A DNA stretch of 64,000 bases, from assembly GCA_950295325.1 (NCBI GenBank), contig OX485803.1:4896001-4960000 (forward strand), given 5' to 3'. The position numbers and the translations under genes were made by a program. Positions 12,201-23,734 of this stretch are shown piece by piece; the first letter of the stretch is position 1; every line of letters begins with the position of its first letter. Source of the DNA: Polytrichum commune (lineage: Eukaryota > Streptophyta > Polytrichopsida > Polytrichales > Polytrichaceae). The notes below the pieces were generated by a model, which ran no database searches, was not told the DNA's origin, and worked only from the letters and a program-made list of their open reading frames with translations.

Positions 12201-15200
12201 GCCATGGCCATCATGGCTAAGTAAGTCTTTAAGTGCCTTATAGTCGTGTTCTGCCCATCTCAACATGTTTGTGGTTGCTTCTGTACCCCACTGTATCCCC
12301 CTGTCATCAGTAAAAAGTCGATTGCCAAATAGAGGTTGCCGCATTATCTCTGACCAACTGGAGGGGTCTTGTTGCTCCAATCCTGATTGGATGGTGCCCC
12401 AGGCCTTCATCACCCCCTGCCACATAGGAGATCCTTTCTTAACCAGGTTGTGGTCATTCATAATCCAGTTGGCGTGGGCAGGCCATCTCCCTCGTCTTGA
12501 TTGTTGGGTTTGGGCCACCCTGTAACGAACTAAGGCCTTCCAAGGCTCATAACCTACTGTTAACCCTCGGATAAGTAGTTTCACTAAGAGAGTTGAGGCC
12601 TGCCATTGCGGGTCCAGGATTTTTACTCCCCCCCTTACGATTGGTAGCACGGCTGTGTCCCATTTGACTCTGGCCCGGGCTTGTGATTCCTTCCGACCTG
12701 ACCACATGTAGTTTCAAACTGTGGCTCGTGCAATCTTAAGTGCTTGCCCAGATAAATCTGTGCACGAAGCTAAGTACCATATGGAGGATAGTATCACCTG
12801 ATTGGAGACCATGATTCGGCCTGCTAATGAAAGTTTGATCCCCGACCACCTCGACAGATGCTTTCGGATCTGTCCCAACATTTTGCTGTCCTTTTCTTTT
12901 TGTGCAATCCGAAGGCCGAATGGGTACCCAAGGTAACGTGTAACCTCCCCTGCTGGGAGCCATTTGAGGCCGTCGTCGACCCCCCACTGCCACGGCCGAT
13001 CTATATGTGCTACCCAAATCCCTATAGATTTGTGTAAATTGAGTTTGGCCCCGGACACTGCCCCGAACCTTCGTATGACCTCTAAAGCTCTATCTAGATT
13101 TTCAGAGGTGCCATCCAAGAATAATAAGGTGTCGTCCGCAAACATATGATTGGTGATCGTTGAGTTGTCTGGGAGTCGGAGGCCATTGACCTGGTTGGCG
13201 GGGTGTTGTAACATTTGACCTAATACATCCACAGTCAAGAGGAATAGGTAAGGGGCTAGGGGGCAACCCTGCCTTACCGATCTTTGTAATTTGAAGGTGG
13301 TGGATTGCTCCCCGTTAACGATGATTGATGCCGAGGCGTTTAAGTTCATCAGCGACATCACTTGTTTAATCCAGGTACTACTGAATCCCATCCTCTCCGT
13401 GGCTTGTTGTAGGAATGTCCAATTAACCCTGTCGTATGCCTTTTCAAAATCTAATAGGATCATACTAAGGTTCTGGTTGTTTTCTAGAGTCCATTCCATG
13501 GCTTCGAACGCTAGAAATATATTGTCTAAGATACATCTATTAGGTACGAAGCCTGTTTGTGAGGGGAGAATCCAATGATGAAGCATCGGTTTCATGCGGT
13601 TCGCATAGACCTTGGCTACAATCTTGTAAAGTGTATTGAGTAGAGAAATGGGTCTAAAGTTTTGCACCCGTAGTCTGTCCTCTGACTTGGGCAGTAAAGC
13701 TATCTTGCTGATGTTTAGCTCCTCAGCTAGGCAGGCCTGTTGAATCACTTCGGACACGAAACTGAAGATGTCACCTTCAATATCCTCCCACAGTTCTTGA
13801 TAAAATTCCGCTGGGATTGAGTCCACCCCTGGTGCCTTGCCAGTTGGGAGTTGTTTTATTGCATTGGAGACCTCTTCCATAGTCAGGGGCCGGAGGAGTT
13901 CCCTGTTTTGCTCCTCTGTCACGGAGCGGTTGATAAAGCTAAAGCAATCTTCCCTTGCGGCTTCATTGTTTTCTACTTGCTCATCTCTAGTATAGAGCTC
14001 TTTGTAGAAAGTAAGGATGTGGGATTCAAGTTCTGCTTGAGTGGAAATCACTCTGTCTCCTTCTAACATCTGTGTGATGGGTGTAGGACGTTTAGTACCT
14101 GTGTGATATTCGAAGAACTCTTTAGTGCACCTGTCTCCGACCCGTGCCCATTTGGATAAGATGGCGCTCTCCTGATACTGAAATTTCTGTTGCCGGACTT
14201 CATGAAGTGCAACTTGTGCATTGTTAAGGCTATCACGAGCTTCTTGCGACTCCCAGTTGTTTTGGAGCTCTGCCTCCGCGGCAATGATGTCATCGAATTG
14301 GGCACGGTAAGTAGCTTTCCACTTCTGCTTTTGAGCTTTGGTAAGCTCCTCGGACTTCAGGCGAATTGCTTGGTTCGCTGCCACCATCTTCGCATTCCAG
14401 GTTGTTATTGTATCGTCCGCCATCACCCTCCTCCATGTGTCTAGTAAGCTATTCTTACTTTCCTCATTTTTAAGTAGCCCTTTATTAAAGAAGGGGGGTC
14501 TTGGCTTTCTTTTTGCTTCGTCGTTGAAATGAAGTGTCACTCCTGCATGATCAGAGATGTCTTGTATAGTGGGTAGTATCTCCATGGATCCTCCTATGTT
14601 CTCTAGTTGGAAAGGGATGTAGATATGGTCTATTCTAGTTTGAATCCTCGTCTCATCCATACGTGAATTGGACCAGGTGAAGGCCTTATTGGACTGTTTC
14701 TGGAAGGCCTCCACATGGAATGAATCTCTCACACGCTTCTAATTCCCGGATGGTAATGCTGGTTCTTGCGGATCCCCCTTGCTTGTCATTCTCGCTTTCG
14801 ATATTGTTGAAGTCTCCCATTAAGATCCATGTGGCCTCTGGTAATTCAGCTTGGGCGAGGTGGTTCCAGAGCATCGCTCTGGGGCCAGTATTGCTGAACC
14901 CGTAAATGTTGATAATGCCAAGGTGTAATTGGGTGCTAAGCTTCAATGTAATGTACTGTGCATGTCCAGGGTATAACACTCCGTGGTTGGTGATGGTGGA
15001 CACCATTCGTTTCGCTATCACAATTCCAGTGCCCCCTGAGAACCGACTAGTTTGAGCCGAGAACATCCCTTCGTTCCATAAGCTAATGCCCCCTTTTTGT
15101 TCGAGGAACCGAGCCTGTTTGAGGCAAGCCGATTCAGGTAGTTTGGTTTCCTGTAGCAGCAGAATATCTGCTGGAGGGGTAGTATGTTGAAATATGTGCT

Positions 15201-15288
15201 TGATTTCTTTCCTTTTTCGTCTACCTATAAAACCTTGGCCCAGACATCTCACGTTCTGGGTTGCTAAGGTGAGTTTGTCACCCTTCAT
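9231..15288 (-). pseudogene. LINE ORF2: endonuclease, reverse transcriptase, zf-RVT and long C-terminal extension
   Basis: The reading frame starts at ATG 15288-15286, 16 nt after the ORF1 stop. An APE-type endonuclease comes first (LATQNVRCLG, LLLQETKL, LMGDFNN, and RIDHIYIP after the frameshift near 14730). The reverse transcriptase follows, with the FADD catalytic motif at 13131-13142. A zf-RVT-like module comes next (CQLCPAGTTETLQHAFKDC, about 11455-11515). Lesions are a frameshift at about 14700-14740, TGA at 12714-12716 and TGA at 9849-9851. The frame resumes unchanged after each TGA, so both look like point nonsense mutations. After the zf-RVT region comes an unusual extension of over 600 codons. 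It is Pro/Ser rich with two similar basic motifs (KKCCPRFK and KIKCPRYK), and ends in a charged, folded-looking segment (about 9231-9640). Plant L1 ORF2 proteins usually stop much sooner. Confidence 0.9.
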
Positions 15289-15304
15289 CTATAGGGGTTG
15301 GGGG

Positions 15305-17218
15305 TTAGGAGGAGTAAGCCTCCTCTTCCATGAGCACGGAAAATGGGTTGGATGGATCTCCGACCGATGACGAAGAAATGGGTGTGGTCTGGGACCCCTG
15401 AGCTCCTGTGGCCCATTGCCAAAGCTTCCGGTTGTCCTCGAGCTCAGTCATCTCCTCTATTTGACTAGTGGTAAACAACTCCTTAATTTCCACAGGCAGT
15501 GGCACCCATTCCAATTTCTTACCCTTGCGGATTTTGATTTTACTCATTGAAACAGGAGTAGTGGCGTAAAGAGTGCATAAGTACTCATCTTCTGCTGATC
15601 GTGTCCATTGTGCATACCAATTGCTTTGACTCCATTTCTGAAAGGGGTTGGGGTGTGTAGAGTTGAAGATCAAGACCTTATGCAGGGCTTGAGAAGCTTC
15701 ATTGACCACGTGCTGCCTGGCTCTGCTCGTTGCCCATGGTATACCTGCCAGAAGTTCCGCAACTTGGATGATGGCTAAAGTGTGAGGGGGATTCTGGTCC
15801 TTGTCTACCAGGTACTCCAACGATTCTGAATTCTTGATAAGGAGTGGAATGACCCTCAGTCTTTTCCTTTTTGAATGTGGAGTATTTGGCATTCCAACAG
15901 CAGTCCAGAAGTCCTCCGCTAGGACGCCCGTTCGGTAACCCTGGCGTGTGATGGGTGTGGATTCACTCCCTTTGTTGGGCGTCTGATTGTTTTTTCCCTT
16001 TCCTTTGTCCATAGGTTGTGTGTCTGATGGCCTTTTCGTACGCCAGACGAAGGCTGGCGTGGTTGCCGGTTCTTGCGCTGAGGAAGGCTGAGGAGATATT
16101 ACCTTTGCGCTTGGGGAGGCTAGAAACGGGAAATTGATTTCGTCCTGCTGCAAAGCAGTAGGGACGTTTGTCTTTGGCGTGTCGTTGGCTTCCGGTGTTG
16201 AATCTGGTTCAGGGTCTGGCAGGGGTTGTGGTGGTTCCTGTGTTGGAGCTATATTGTCCCTCTCTTGACTGGTTGGCGGTGGTACTGCTTCAGCCATTGT
16301 TGTGGATGCATGTGCGGCGTTTGATGGTTGTGCTGGATCCTTGTAGGGTGGAGCTACAGGGGCCTTGTTGTGAAAGTCTCTTCTCCTGCTCTTACTCTCC
16401 CTCTTGGGGCAATGCCGCACTGGGTGGTCCATAGCTCGGCACATGCCACACTAGTTAGGGAGTCCGCTGTATTCTAGGGCATATTCCACCACTCCATCAC
16501 CGTCTAGTCTTGGTACTACTACCTTGTGTGGCAGGGTATTCAAGTCCCTTACCAGGATTCGGATTCTTGGGCCAAAGAGTTTGGCTCGATAAGCTACCGA
16601 ATTGTCGATGGCCACCACCTGACCTATCTGGGCCCCGATGGTGTTGAGGAATGTGTCCTCCCGAAGAACCTGACATAGGTCCACAACTTGGACCCAGATT
16701 GGGAAATCCAGACGGTCCTCCTGATGAGATGTCTTGGAGTCAAAATGCGGTCGCCAGCTGGAGAACGAGATGGTAGCCGTTTCGCAGGTGAGCTCTGGTT
16801 GAGTAAGTGCGTGGATTCTACCCTCCGTGTTTGTAAACATGACTTCAAATAAATTGTTAGTTTTAAGAGACAGCAGTGAAAGAGAAGGGTGTAGGGTATC
16901 CCGGGCCCAAGCTGTAAGAGCTTTAAGTCCGGGATGCTTACCTTGTATTCTCCCTAACAGGGAGACTTCTGCTTTGGCAGCGCATGTGGAGCGAAGATTT
17001 GCTAAGAGCTCTGCCGGGATGTTGACGACCAGTTTTCGACTGTCATCAGCTGCGGGTGGAGCCAACCTGTTGCCGCGCGGCCCTTCCATGTTGCTATGGG
17101 TTCTGTTGGGGGAAATGTAGTGCTCTAGAGTGAGTCTGTCGATCGAGCTGCTAGCTGGGAAGTGGACTTCTCTGACTTGCGCAAGTGATCTTCTACTGGG
17201 GAATGGTTGATGTTGCAT
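15305..17218 (-). pseudogene. LINE ORF1: nucleic-acid-binding protein with CCHC knuckle
   Basis: The frame opens at ATG 17218-17216 and ends at TAA 15307-15305, about 637 codons in total. The N-terminal half has the DUF4283-like pattern of plant LINE ORF1 proteins (SFSSWRPHFD, FPIWVQVVDLC). A zinc knuckle of form C-x2-C-x4-H-x4-C (CGMCRAMDHPVRHC) lies around 16410-16450. The remainder is Pro-rich with basic patches. A TAG at 16451-16453 falls immediately before the first knuckle cysteine and the frame continues after it, so a single nonsense change separates two otherwise open halves. The likely role is RNA binding in the retrotransposition particle. Confidence 0.88.
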
Positions 17219-17440
17219 CGAGCGCAGAGACCTTCTGGCTTCTAGACTTCTCCGAATCCATACTCCCGTCTCCGGACTCCAAACGGGTGGAAATCTGGCT
17301 CATTTGCATCGCATTTTCGTTTCCAATCCTTTCGTAGTAACATCAATCCTAGATGATTCCGTTCTCTCACGAAATCCTACATTCTCTTGAGGTTCCTAAA
17401 AAACCGGATCTGACCCGGTTTAGACGGAGCTCTCGTCCCT

Positions 17441-17459
17441 CCCCCCCCCCCCCCCCCCC
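17441..17459. repeat. 19-nt C tract (G tract in LINE sense strand)
   Basis: This homopolymer lies 14 bp inside the LINE 5' boundary. In element sense it is a G run near the promoter-leader start. Confidence 0.9.
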
Positions 17460-17473
17460 GTCCCGCGAGAAAA

Positions 17474-17488
17474 GCATGAACCCTAACC
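17474..17488. repeat. LINE target-site duplication, 5' side copy
   Basis: Exact copy of 8925-8939 (GCATGAACCCTAACC). Together they mark the LINE boundaries. Confidence 0.8.
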
Positions 17489-17716
17489 ACCAAGCCAAGG
17501 CCCGTGGTGCCTTGATTACATAGCATAGATAACCTTAGCTTAGTTTAGTCTGTGTTTTAAGAACTTCATTCCTACCTGTGACATGTATACAGCAAAATCA
17601 GCGTTTGACCTAACACTAGTTTCCAATTGAGAACATTATCAAATTTGGTTATATTTGTCATTGTTGCTGACTTATAGTAATTAGGAAAGCCCTCGTCAAC
17701 GTAACCTTGCCAGTGT

Positions 17717-18360
17717 CCAGGGAGATTTTGGGCATAATCAGTTAAAGTCCTTGTGTTCCCAAGTCCAACCGGTTACATGTTGTGATCTTTTAGTTTTTCT
17801 TTATTGGCTTTGTGTGTAGGACAAAGACTATGCATCAATTTTTCTATTTCAAGAGCAAATTTCCTAACCACTTTGCGTTCACACTTGGATGTTACTTGAT
17901 CCTGCTATATTTGGTCCAAGTTATCTAATTTGGATGTTAACTATAGTTTTGTATGTATGTATGTATGTATCTTGTTGATTATAATTGCTCCTTATAACGT
18001 ATTGAAACAAATCTAGTTGATTATAATTATTTTGGCAGATGGTAATTATTTGTTTAAAAAAATTTGGGTGATAAATGAGTAGCTTCAATCCTTGACCCGC
18101 ATTTGAGAAGAAGGTGCACAAAATCCAAGAAAGGTTTGGTTATAGGCATAGTAAATAGCCATGAACTGGCATGAGCAAATTGGACAACTACAGTTGTAGT
18201 CTTCCATAGTGAAGGACAGAACCTCGCGGTTCTACCGATTTCTTGTTAAAATCGAAGTATATTCCATAGATTCCTCTAAAATGATGGGTAATTTCCCTGC
18301 AATCTTGAACTTCAACTGGTTAATTTCTCAAATTCAACTGGTGTATCTGTAACTAATTGT
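17717..18360 (+). repeat. Dispersed repeat R2, split copy
   Basis: The left part (about 17717-17800, containing AACCGGTTACATGTTG) and right part (18255-18360, GTATATTCCATAGATTCCTC then AACTTCAACTGGTTAA) match R2 copies elsewhere. About 450 bp, including a (GTAT)5 microsatellite at 17951-17970, lies between them. Confidence 0.6.
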
Positions 18361-18499
18361 TGTAATTGAACCTCGGACTCATGCAATCCAATGCATCAAA
18401 GCAAATGACACTTTGAGGTTTTCAAGCACTTAACCTTTGTACACCGGATAGTCAACTATGAAAAAAGCAATGTACCGATGGGAAAAACATGTTTAGGTA

Positions 18500-18735
18500 C
18501 CAATGGGAGGGTCGGTGGTTGAGGCTTAAAACCTCCACTTTTAAGCCATGCCACATCATTTGCCACCTAGGCTCGGCACTAAAAAGAGCCGTATGTGTGA
18601 ACCCTAGATAACTAAAACCGCTTTTAGACTAAAACTACTTCTAACTAATGTCATGTGGGAATGCCCCATAAGGGAGCTTTACACGGTCTTTAGGAAATAC
18701 TTTGGTTATTAGCTAAAGTCAGGTGGGAAGGGGGC
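18500..18735 (-). mobile_element. TIR element D: rearranged family-1 fragments
   Basis: About 18500-18655 matches internal sequence of elements A and B. After a terminus-like GTCATGTGGGAATGCCCC the terminal ~70 bp of another family-1 end follows, closing in GGGGGCA at 18735 with TTA next to it. This is a junction of two pieces, not an intact element. The right duplication arm begins inside it. Confidence 0.7.
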
Positions 18736-19068
18736 ATTAGTGGAGTGTTCGATTAAGGCCCACTTGCCTTAGGTCCAAACAGATAATTTCATCCATCCTC
18801 ATCCTCATCCTCATCGTTTTCATCCAAGTGTGTTGCCATGCCATGCCATGTCATGCATTCTTCCTTTCACACTCTTCGAAGTTCAAACTTCTTCTTATTG
18901 ACACTTCGGAGTGTTCTTTGGAGGTTTCGTAAAGATTCTATTTAGCAAAGTTTAGTAGACTTGTCGCACGGCCTCTCTCAATATACTCTGCACATGTGGT
19001 TTACTTGGGAAGGATCTTTGGCCGTCCGAATTCTGTGGAGAGATTTGCTTACAATTCTCACTGGTGCT

Positions 19069-19076
19069 AACCCTAA
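19069..19076 (+). promoter_or_regulatory. Telo-box-like motif in 5' leader
   Basis: AACCCTAA lies about 170 bp upstream of the exon ATG at 19245. Such telo-boxes are common in promoters or leaders of plant housekeeping genes. Its twin is in the left arm near 975. Function here is inferred only. Confidence 0.35.
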
Positions 19077-19244
19077 TTGGCGATTTGTTTTGTTTTGTTT
19101 CGTTTCGTTTTCGTGAAGGTTTTGAGTGGAGTGGACAGGGAGAGAGGTTTGATGAGTTTTTGAGTGAGAGGCTCGCTGTATCTGTAGACGAGGAGGATGT
19201 TGATGAAATTTGAGTTGAGTTTGGCGGGAGCTTAGGGTATCATC

Positions 19245-19458
19245 ATGGATGCCATATTGGCTGCGTACAATTCGGGTTCCGAAGGTAGTGACGGTGAGAA
19301 TGGAAGTGGATACGGCGATGATGGCACAGATGCCCAGGCCAAGAGGCAAAAGACTATCGGTCCTCTGCCCAGTCCTGCCCTAAGTTTCTACAATTATTTT
19401 CCTCCTCCAATCGTAGAGATACCTGGTCCTGTTATTCCACAGAGAACTTTTACTCAAG
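19245..19458 (+). CDS. First coding exon of an unidentified gene, right copy
   Basis: ATG at 19245-19247 opens 71 codons and one base before the donor CAAG|GTGCGT (GT at 19459-19460), so the intron is phase 1. The peptide matches the left copy (593-806) except for one residue. Its features are an acidic Gly/Ser-rich start, a basic AKRQK patch and a Pro-rich C-terminal half. The frame runs on to 19757 only as read-through of the intron. No credible second exon was recognised between 20050 and 23500. Either the gene is truncated here, or its later exons are too small or diverged to see by eye. The family is unknown; a resemblance to plant USB1 N-termini is weak. Confidence 0.5.
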
Positions 19459-20049
19459 GTGCGTGTCAAATCCTCATCAGTAGAACCTTCTTTGAAAGGC
19501 AATTTTGTTTTGGCCATCATTCCCTGTCGACGTTTGAGAGATTGTTGCGAAGAAGCACGGTTTCTTCTTCTAGTAGTCAGCTTTTGTTAAGATATTTAGA
19601 AGCATTCATATCGGCCCTCGTCCAATTTCAATGTTCTGATCAATTACGGGAACCGCACCTATTTTGGACACTTTGGAGAGTCTGCGTACTTATAGCGATC
19701 CAATTTCTATGCCAATTCAAATTTCATTCGGAATTTCCAAGTGTACCGTTTGCATGACCCATTGTGGTCACATACAGCATCCATTTGTGCTACCTATCAG
19801 CTGTGCCACACATTCTTTCAATGGCTTATATATAGTTCATTTGAAGTGGAAAATCCATGGACTTAAGTATGTTGGCGCTTTTGCTGACTTATTTATGCCA
19901 CGTTGCGCTACTTGATGAACTTGCCCTGTGTGCACAAAAGTCATGCTATGGCTGCACTTGGTTTATATTTTTGCGGGTCCATTCAACATATGCTTCGAGC
20001 CCATTATAATTAGGTTTCTCCAGTAAGTCACAAACCGAAATAGGTGCAC

Positions 20050-21798
20050 CCTACCATAGGGTTAATCGCTGCACATTGTTGCAATAAGGTCCAGTTAACC
20101 TCTCCAACGCCATGTGTTGGAACTCGCCCCTCTAAAAGTTGAATATTTGAAGGGGAGGAGTTTGAGAGAGCCCTTCAAAATTGGTAGTATGAAGGGCGTG
20201 TGGAAGTTTTTTTGGGTTGTAAATCCTATATAAATTGGCGGTTAGGGTTTTCAAGGGTGTGTGTGTGTTGACAACGCGTGAACATGCTCTTATCATGCTT
20301 TTATACCTTTCACCTGATGGAACATACAAGGGATCCTTTAGAGTTTGTCAAAATGAAGTGTATGCATGCAAGGTATCTACAACAAAGTTTAAAATTCTGG
20401 AGTTAGTCCAAGAGGTTTGTGGACAAGTGACAAGATATTGGGACATCATTTATCCTAGATATGGCACAGCTTGCTCAATTGCATCTTCTTCTTTTCTAAG
20501 ATCTTGAGTAAAGTGTTGCATCTCTTGTGGGACATATCACTATTGGGGATATTGCAAATAGAAAACAACATGATGTAATGAGAACTTCAATCCAATCCAA
20601 AGCATTGTACTTTGAATGAGCAATGAGGACAAGCTATCCCAAACATGGAGTGAGGTGCATGGTTTCAAAGTGAATTTGAACTGATATTTTGTCATGATAC
20701 CAATTTGTTTGAGAATCTGTAAGCATAAAATAATTGTAGATTTGCAAGGAAAATAAATAAAAATTATTCTTTGCATTTGAAAAATTGAAGCATGATTATC
20801 CAATGTCGAGATTGAATGCAAAGAGCTATGGTTGCATACATTGACCAATGTCGAACGTACTTTTGTTTGGTATAGGTATTTGATATTGAGGGTCCTGTTG
20901 TTATTTAACTCAAAATTTGTGAAGGGTGTTTTTGAGCTCTTCAATGATCTTAATAATATCCTTTCTTTGTTGAATGGTGTTGATAAACTACTTAATAATA
21001 TTTGGATTGAGGTACTTGACAAGAAATCCTATCCATGATGCAAGGTATGTGGGTTCTCTTGTATGCAAACTTTTCATGAACATGAGTATAATGATGAAAA
21101 CAATTGGCCGTAGGTGGGGCCTTTTTGTTGACCATAATATCATGGTATGCTTCTCAAACCTTCAGTGTTTGTGGTAAAAGAAGAAATACAAGGTCAAAGT
21201 TGTAGATTTTGAAGATGGAGAAGAATGATGGTGCAAATTGTGAATTGATGTTTTTTGTATGTGGAGTTTCAATTTATGTTGCCTACATTACCCAAGGCGT
21301 TGTTCAAGAGAATGTGTAAGCTTGCAAATTCCATGTCTAGTTTAGAGTCTCAAAGAATGCCTATAATTTATTGACAAGTCTTTTCCATGTTTTTTATGTG
21401 TCCAATGAAACAATTGTTATGTTCTTAATTATCAATAAGTTAAGGAACTATCACCATGTTTGTATCTCCTCTCGGCTATTGAGTTCAACATGTTGATAAA
21501 ATTGGAATTTGGTGTCAAGAATTTGAGATTGACAATTTTGTGCAATCTCAAATTTCACGTGGTAACTTAGCCTATGCTTGTGTGCCCAATAAATATTAAT
21601 ATATAGCCTTTGTAGATTGCTATACACTTTTCACATCTCTCTCTTTGTATGATGAGTTCATAAATCCATATGCTTGGATTTGTGCAACCACATGAAAGAT
21701 AGCAATTGAATGTTTTGATGTTATGTTAGTGGACACAATTGAAGATACTCATTTGCTTGAGTTAGAGGAGGAGGCCCTAGATCTTACACTTAATAGTT
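20050..21798. other. Intergenic, no gene assigned
   Basis: A TATA-like TATATAAATTGGCGG occurs at about 20229, followed by a 90-codon open frame (20235-20507) without recognisable motif. Several other short frames show no family signature. It could hold decayed transposon or lost gene sequence, but I cannot support a call. Confidence 0.4.
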
Positions 21799-21838
21799 TG
21801 TGTGTGTGTGTGTGTGTGCGTGCGTGCGTGTGTGCGTG
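21799..21838. repeat. (TG)n/(TGCG)n microsatellite
   Basis: TG dinucleotide run grading into TGCG units. Confidence 0.95.
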
Positions 21839-21913
21839 GATTGGACTTGAAACCCCAACACTTTGAATGATCATTTAACCCTAAATTCCTTCATAAGAAT
21901 ATCACATATTGTC

Positions 21914-21936
21914 ATTATTATTATTATTATTATTAT
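21914..21936. repeat. (ATT)n microsatellite
   Basis: About seven tandem ATT units in non-coding DNA. Confidence 0.9.
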
Positions 21937-22066
21937 GTAAGTGATTCTTCAAAGTGAACATGTAGGGGAAATTTTTCATTAATTCCCATGATACATGTCA
22001 ATGTACAAATAAACAACTTATGAATGGTCTCAATGTCCATATTGAAATTAATGCATATTTGATAAT

Positions 22067-22070
<4 letters not shown>

Positions 22071-22100
<30 letters not shown>
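22071..22100. repeat. (CT)15 microsatellite
   Basis: Uninterrupted CT dinucleotide run. Confidence 0.95.
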
Positions 22101-22104
<4 letters not shown>

Positions 22105-22642
22105 TCTATTTATAGCTAGACCAACACTCAAACTAGGTTCAAAGACCCCAAATTAGTATAGTGAGATTAGATTAGGATGAATCAACAACAAACATGTAGG
22201 GGCCATGCTTTTATTGCACCCCTTGATTGTCGATGTTGAGAAATGAAATTCCTTCAAAATAATGTTATGCACTAGAGAGACGACACCAACATCTAGTGTT
22301 GATATGACTGAGGATGCTTCATCTTGAGCATAGCCACAAGCTCGTATGTGAACACATAACATGTTTAAAGAGTAGGGGTATGGGTCAAGTCCTAGGTGGC
22401 CCCTATATGCACTAGATAACCAAGAAGAAGATAGTTATACTTTTATATTTCTACTTGAGCTAGCTATCGATCATAACCAATCTACTCATGAACATAATTG
22501 TGAAATCATGGATGATATTGCACCTACATGGATGAATGAGTATAGCTTTTGTGCTCTTGGATGAGTGATGGGTTATGGATTTGGGTGAAGAAAAACATGA
22601 AATCACCAATAGGAAAAGGGGTGAGGGGGTGGAAATACCTAA

Positions 22643-23001
22643 GGGTCACTTCATGCACAAGCCAAGGCTTGTGACCATGTAATTGTGAGAGGACCTTGAT
22701 TCTCATCCAAAGGCTCTTCCAACTACCTAAGGCCTTGACTTTGACATGGTTTGTTGGAATTTGGGTCAGGCCTACCTCTTGGAGGTGGGCCCACTTCAGA
22801 TTTCAACAAACCATGAAACATTATCCATAGTTTGCCATGTAGGAATCCATGTAGACTTCTCCATCCATGACAAAATCCTTGGGCCCTTAGGCCTTCACCT
22901 TCTAGTGTGAAGTGAACTCAGACGGTCTTGGCCTTTTCGACCAATGTGAGATCTTAGAATGCAATGGTCACGAGCCTTCAATCTTATGTGTGAAGTGGCC
23001 C
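22643..23001. mobile_element. TIR element F (MITE, family 2)
   Basis: The element is 359 bp. Its ends, GGGTCACTTCATGCACAAGC and the inverse ending GAAGTGGCCC, match element E (1860-2357). TAA duplications lie at 22640-22642 and 23002-23004. It is shorter than E, so the family has internal deletion variants. Confidence 0.8.
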
Positions 23002-23004
23002 TAA

Positions 23005-23422
23005 GGGCTTGTTTACACAAGAGCCATTAGGCCTGGCTCCTCATCCTGAGAATCCTTGAATCCTCATCGGTTGAAAGTGTCACAAGCCCCCATGCTTGCT
23101 TTAGGTTTACATGAGGGCAAGTAGTTTTGGACCATAACCCATAACATCTTTAGTGGATGAAAAATCTACACGGAATCCCACACGGGCAAGTATGAGTAAT
23201 TAATGTGGGCTGGGATTGTAGGGGATTTTTTCGGGACAACTCTTGAATGTCAACTTGACAGAATGTGCGACGGGAATATGGGTTTGCACTGAGGGCTTGT
23301 GCCCTCCCAAAGATTATGGGCTAGTTGTAGTATGGGACTTCTCTATGGTCTTGTCCCAAAAGCGAGGTACCTTGGTCATTTAAAGAGCCATGGCCCAATG
23401 CCTTTGGTGTGTAAATAAGCCC
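23005..23422. mobile_element. TIR element K, abutting element F
   Basis: The left end GGGCTTGTTTACACAAGAGC and the right end, inverted GGGCTTATTTACACACCAAA, form imperfect terminal repeats about 30 bp long. It starts immediately after the TAA duplicate of element F. On the right the flank reads CAA, so its own target duplication is uncertain. Non-autonomous; no coding frame. Confidence 0.55.
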
Positions 23423-23514
23423 CAAGTTTGGGTAGGTGGGTATGAATAGACCACAAGGACCACACAAATGACTGAGGTTCCAATGCTCTTGCCAAAGCTT
23501 AAGCTTAGCTTGAG

Positions 23515-23544
23515 TCACTCACTCACTCACTCACTCACTCACTC
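23515..23544. repeat. (TCAC)n microsatellite upstream of the LPD gene
   Basis: About seven TCAC/CTCA units roughly 190 bp before the LPD ATG, possibly within its 5' leader or promoter. Confidence 0.9.
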
Positions 23545-23734
23545 TAGCCTATGTTAGCCGGGAGGAGCTTCCGAGGACGACGAGGTTTAGGGGTTTTGCC
23601 AGCTTCTCCGATTGAGTCCTCCTCGCATTGTCCCAATCCGCCGTGCACTGGAACAGTAGTCTCGCCATTGATTTCTTGTTCTGCTGCTGCTGCTTATTCT
23701 TCACTTCTGCGAGCTTGTGGACCGGCGAGGAAGG

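Larger units (their letters stand above)
8940..17473 (-). mobile_element. L1-type LINE, apparently full length, recently inactivated
   Basis: This is an 8.5 kb non-LTR retrotransposon on the minus strand, bounded by a perfect 15-bp duplication. In element orientation it has a 255-bp 5' leader with a run of 19 G near its start, then ORF1, a 16-nt spacer, ORF2, and about 290 bp of 3' UTR. ORF1 has one in-frame stop. ORF2 has one frameshift and two in-frame stops. No poly(A) tail is seen at the 3' end, which closes in GTCTTCAA. The intact ends and few lesions suggest a fairly recent, now dead insertion. Confidence 0.9.
18668..20049. repeat. Right arm of the large inverted duplication
   Basis: Reverse complement of 1-1395. 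It begins inside TIR element D and carries the first exon at 19245-19458. The match may extend past 20049, since its partner runs off the window at base 1. Confidence 0.95.

Noticed and set aside
20235-20507. 90-codon frame after a TATA-like sequence
   Set aside because: No recognised motif, no partner copy and no splice evidence; kept only as a note.
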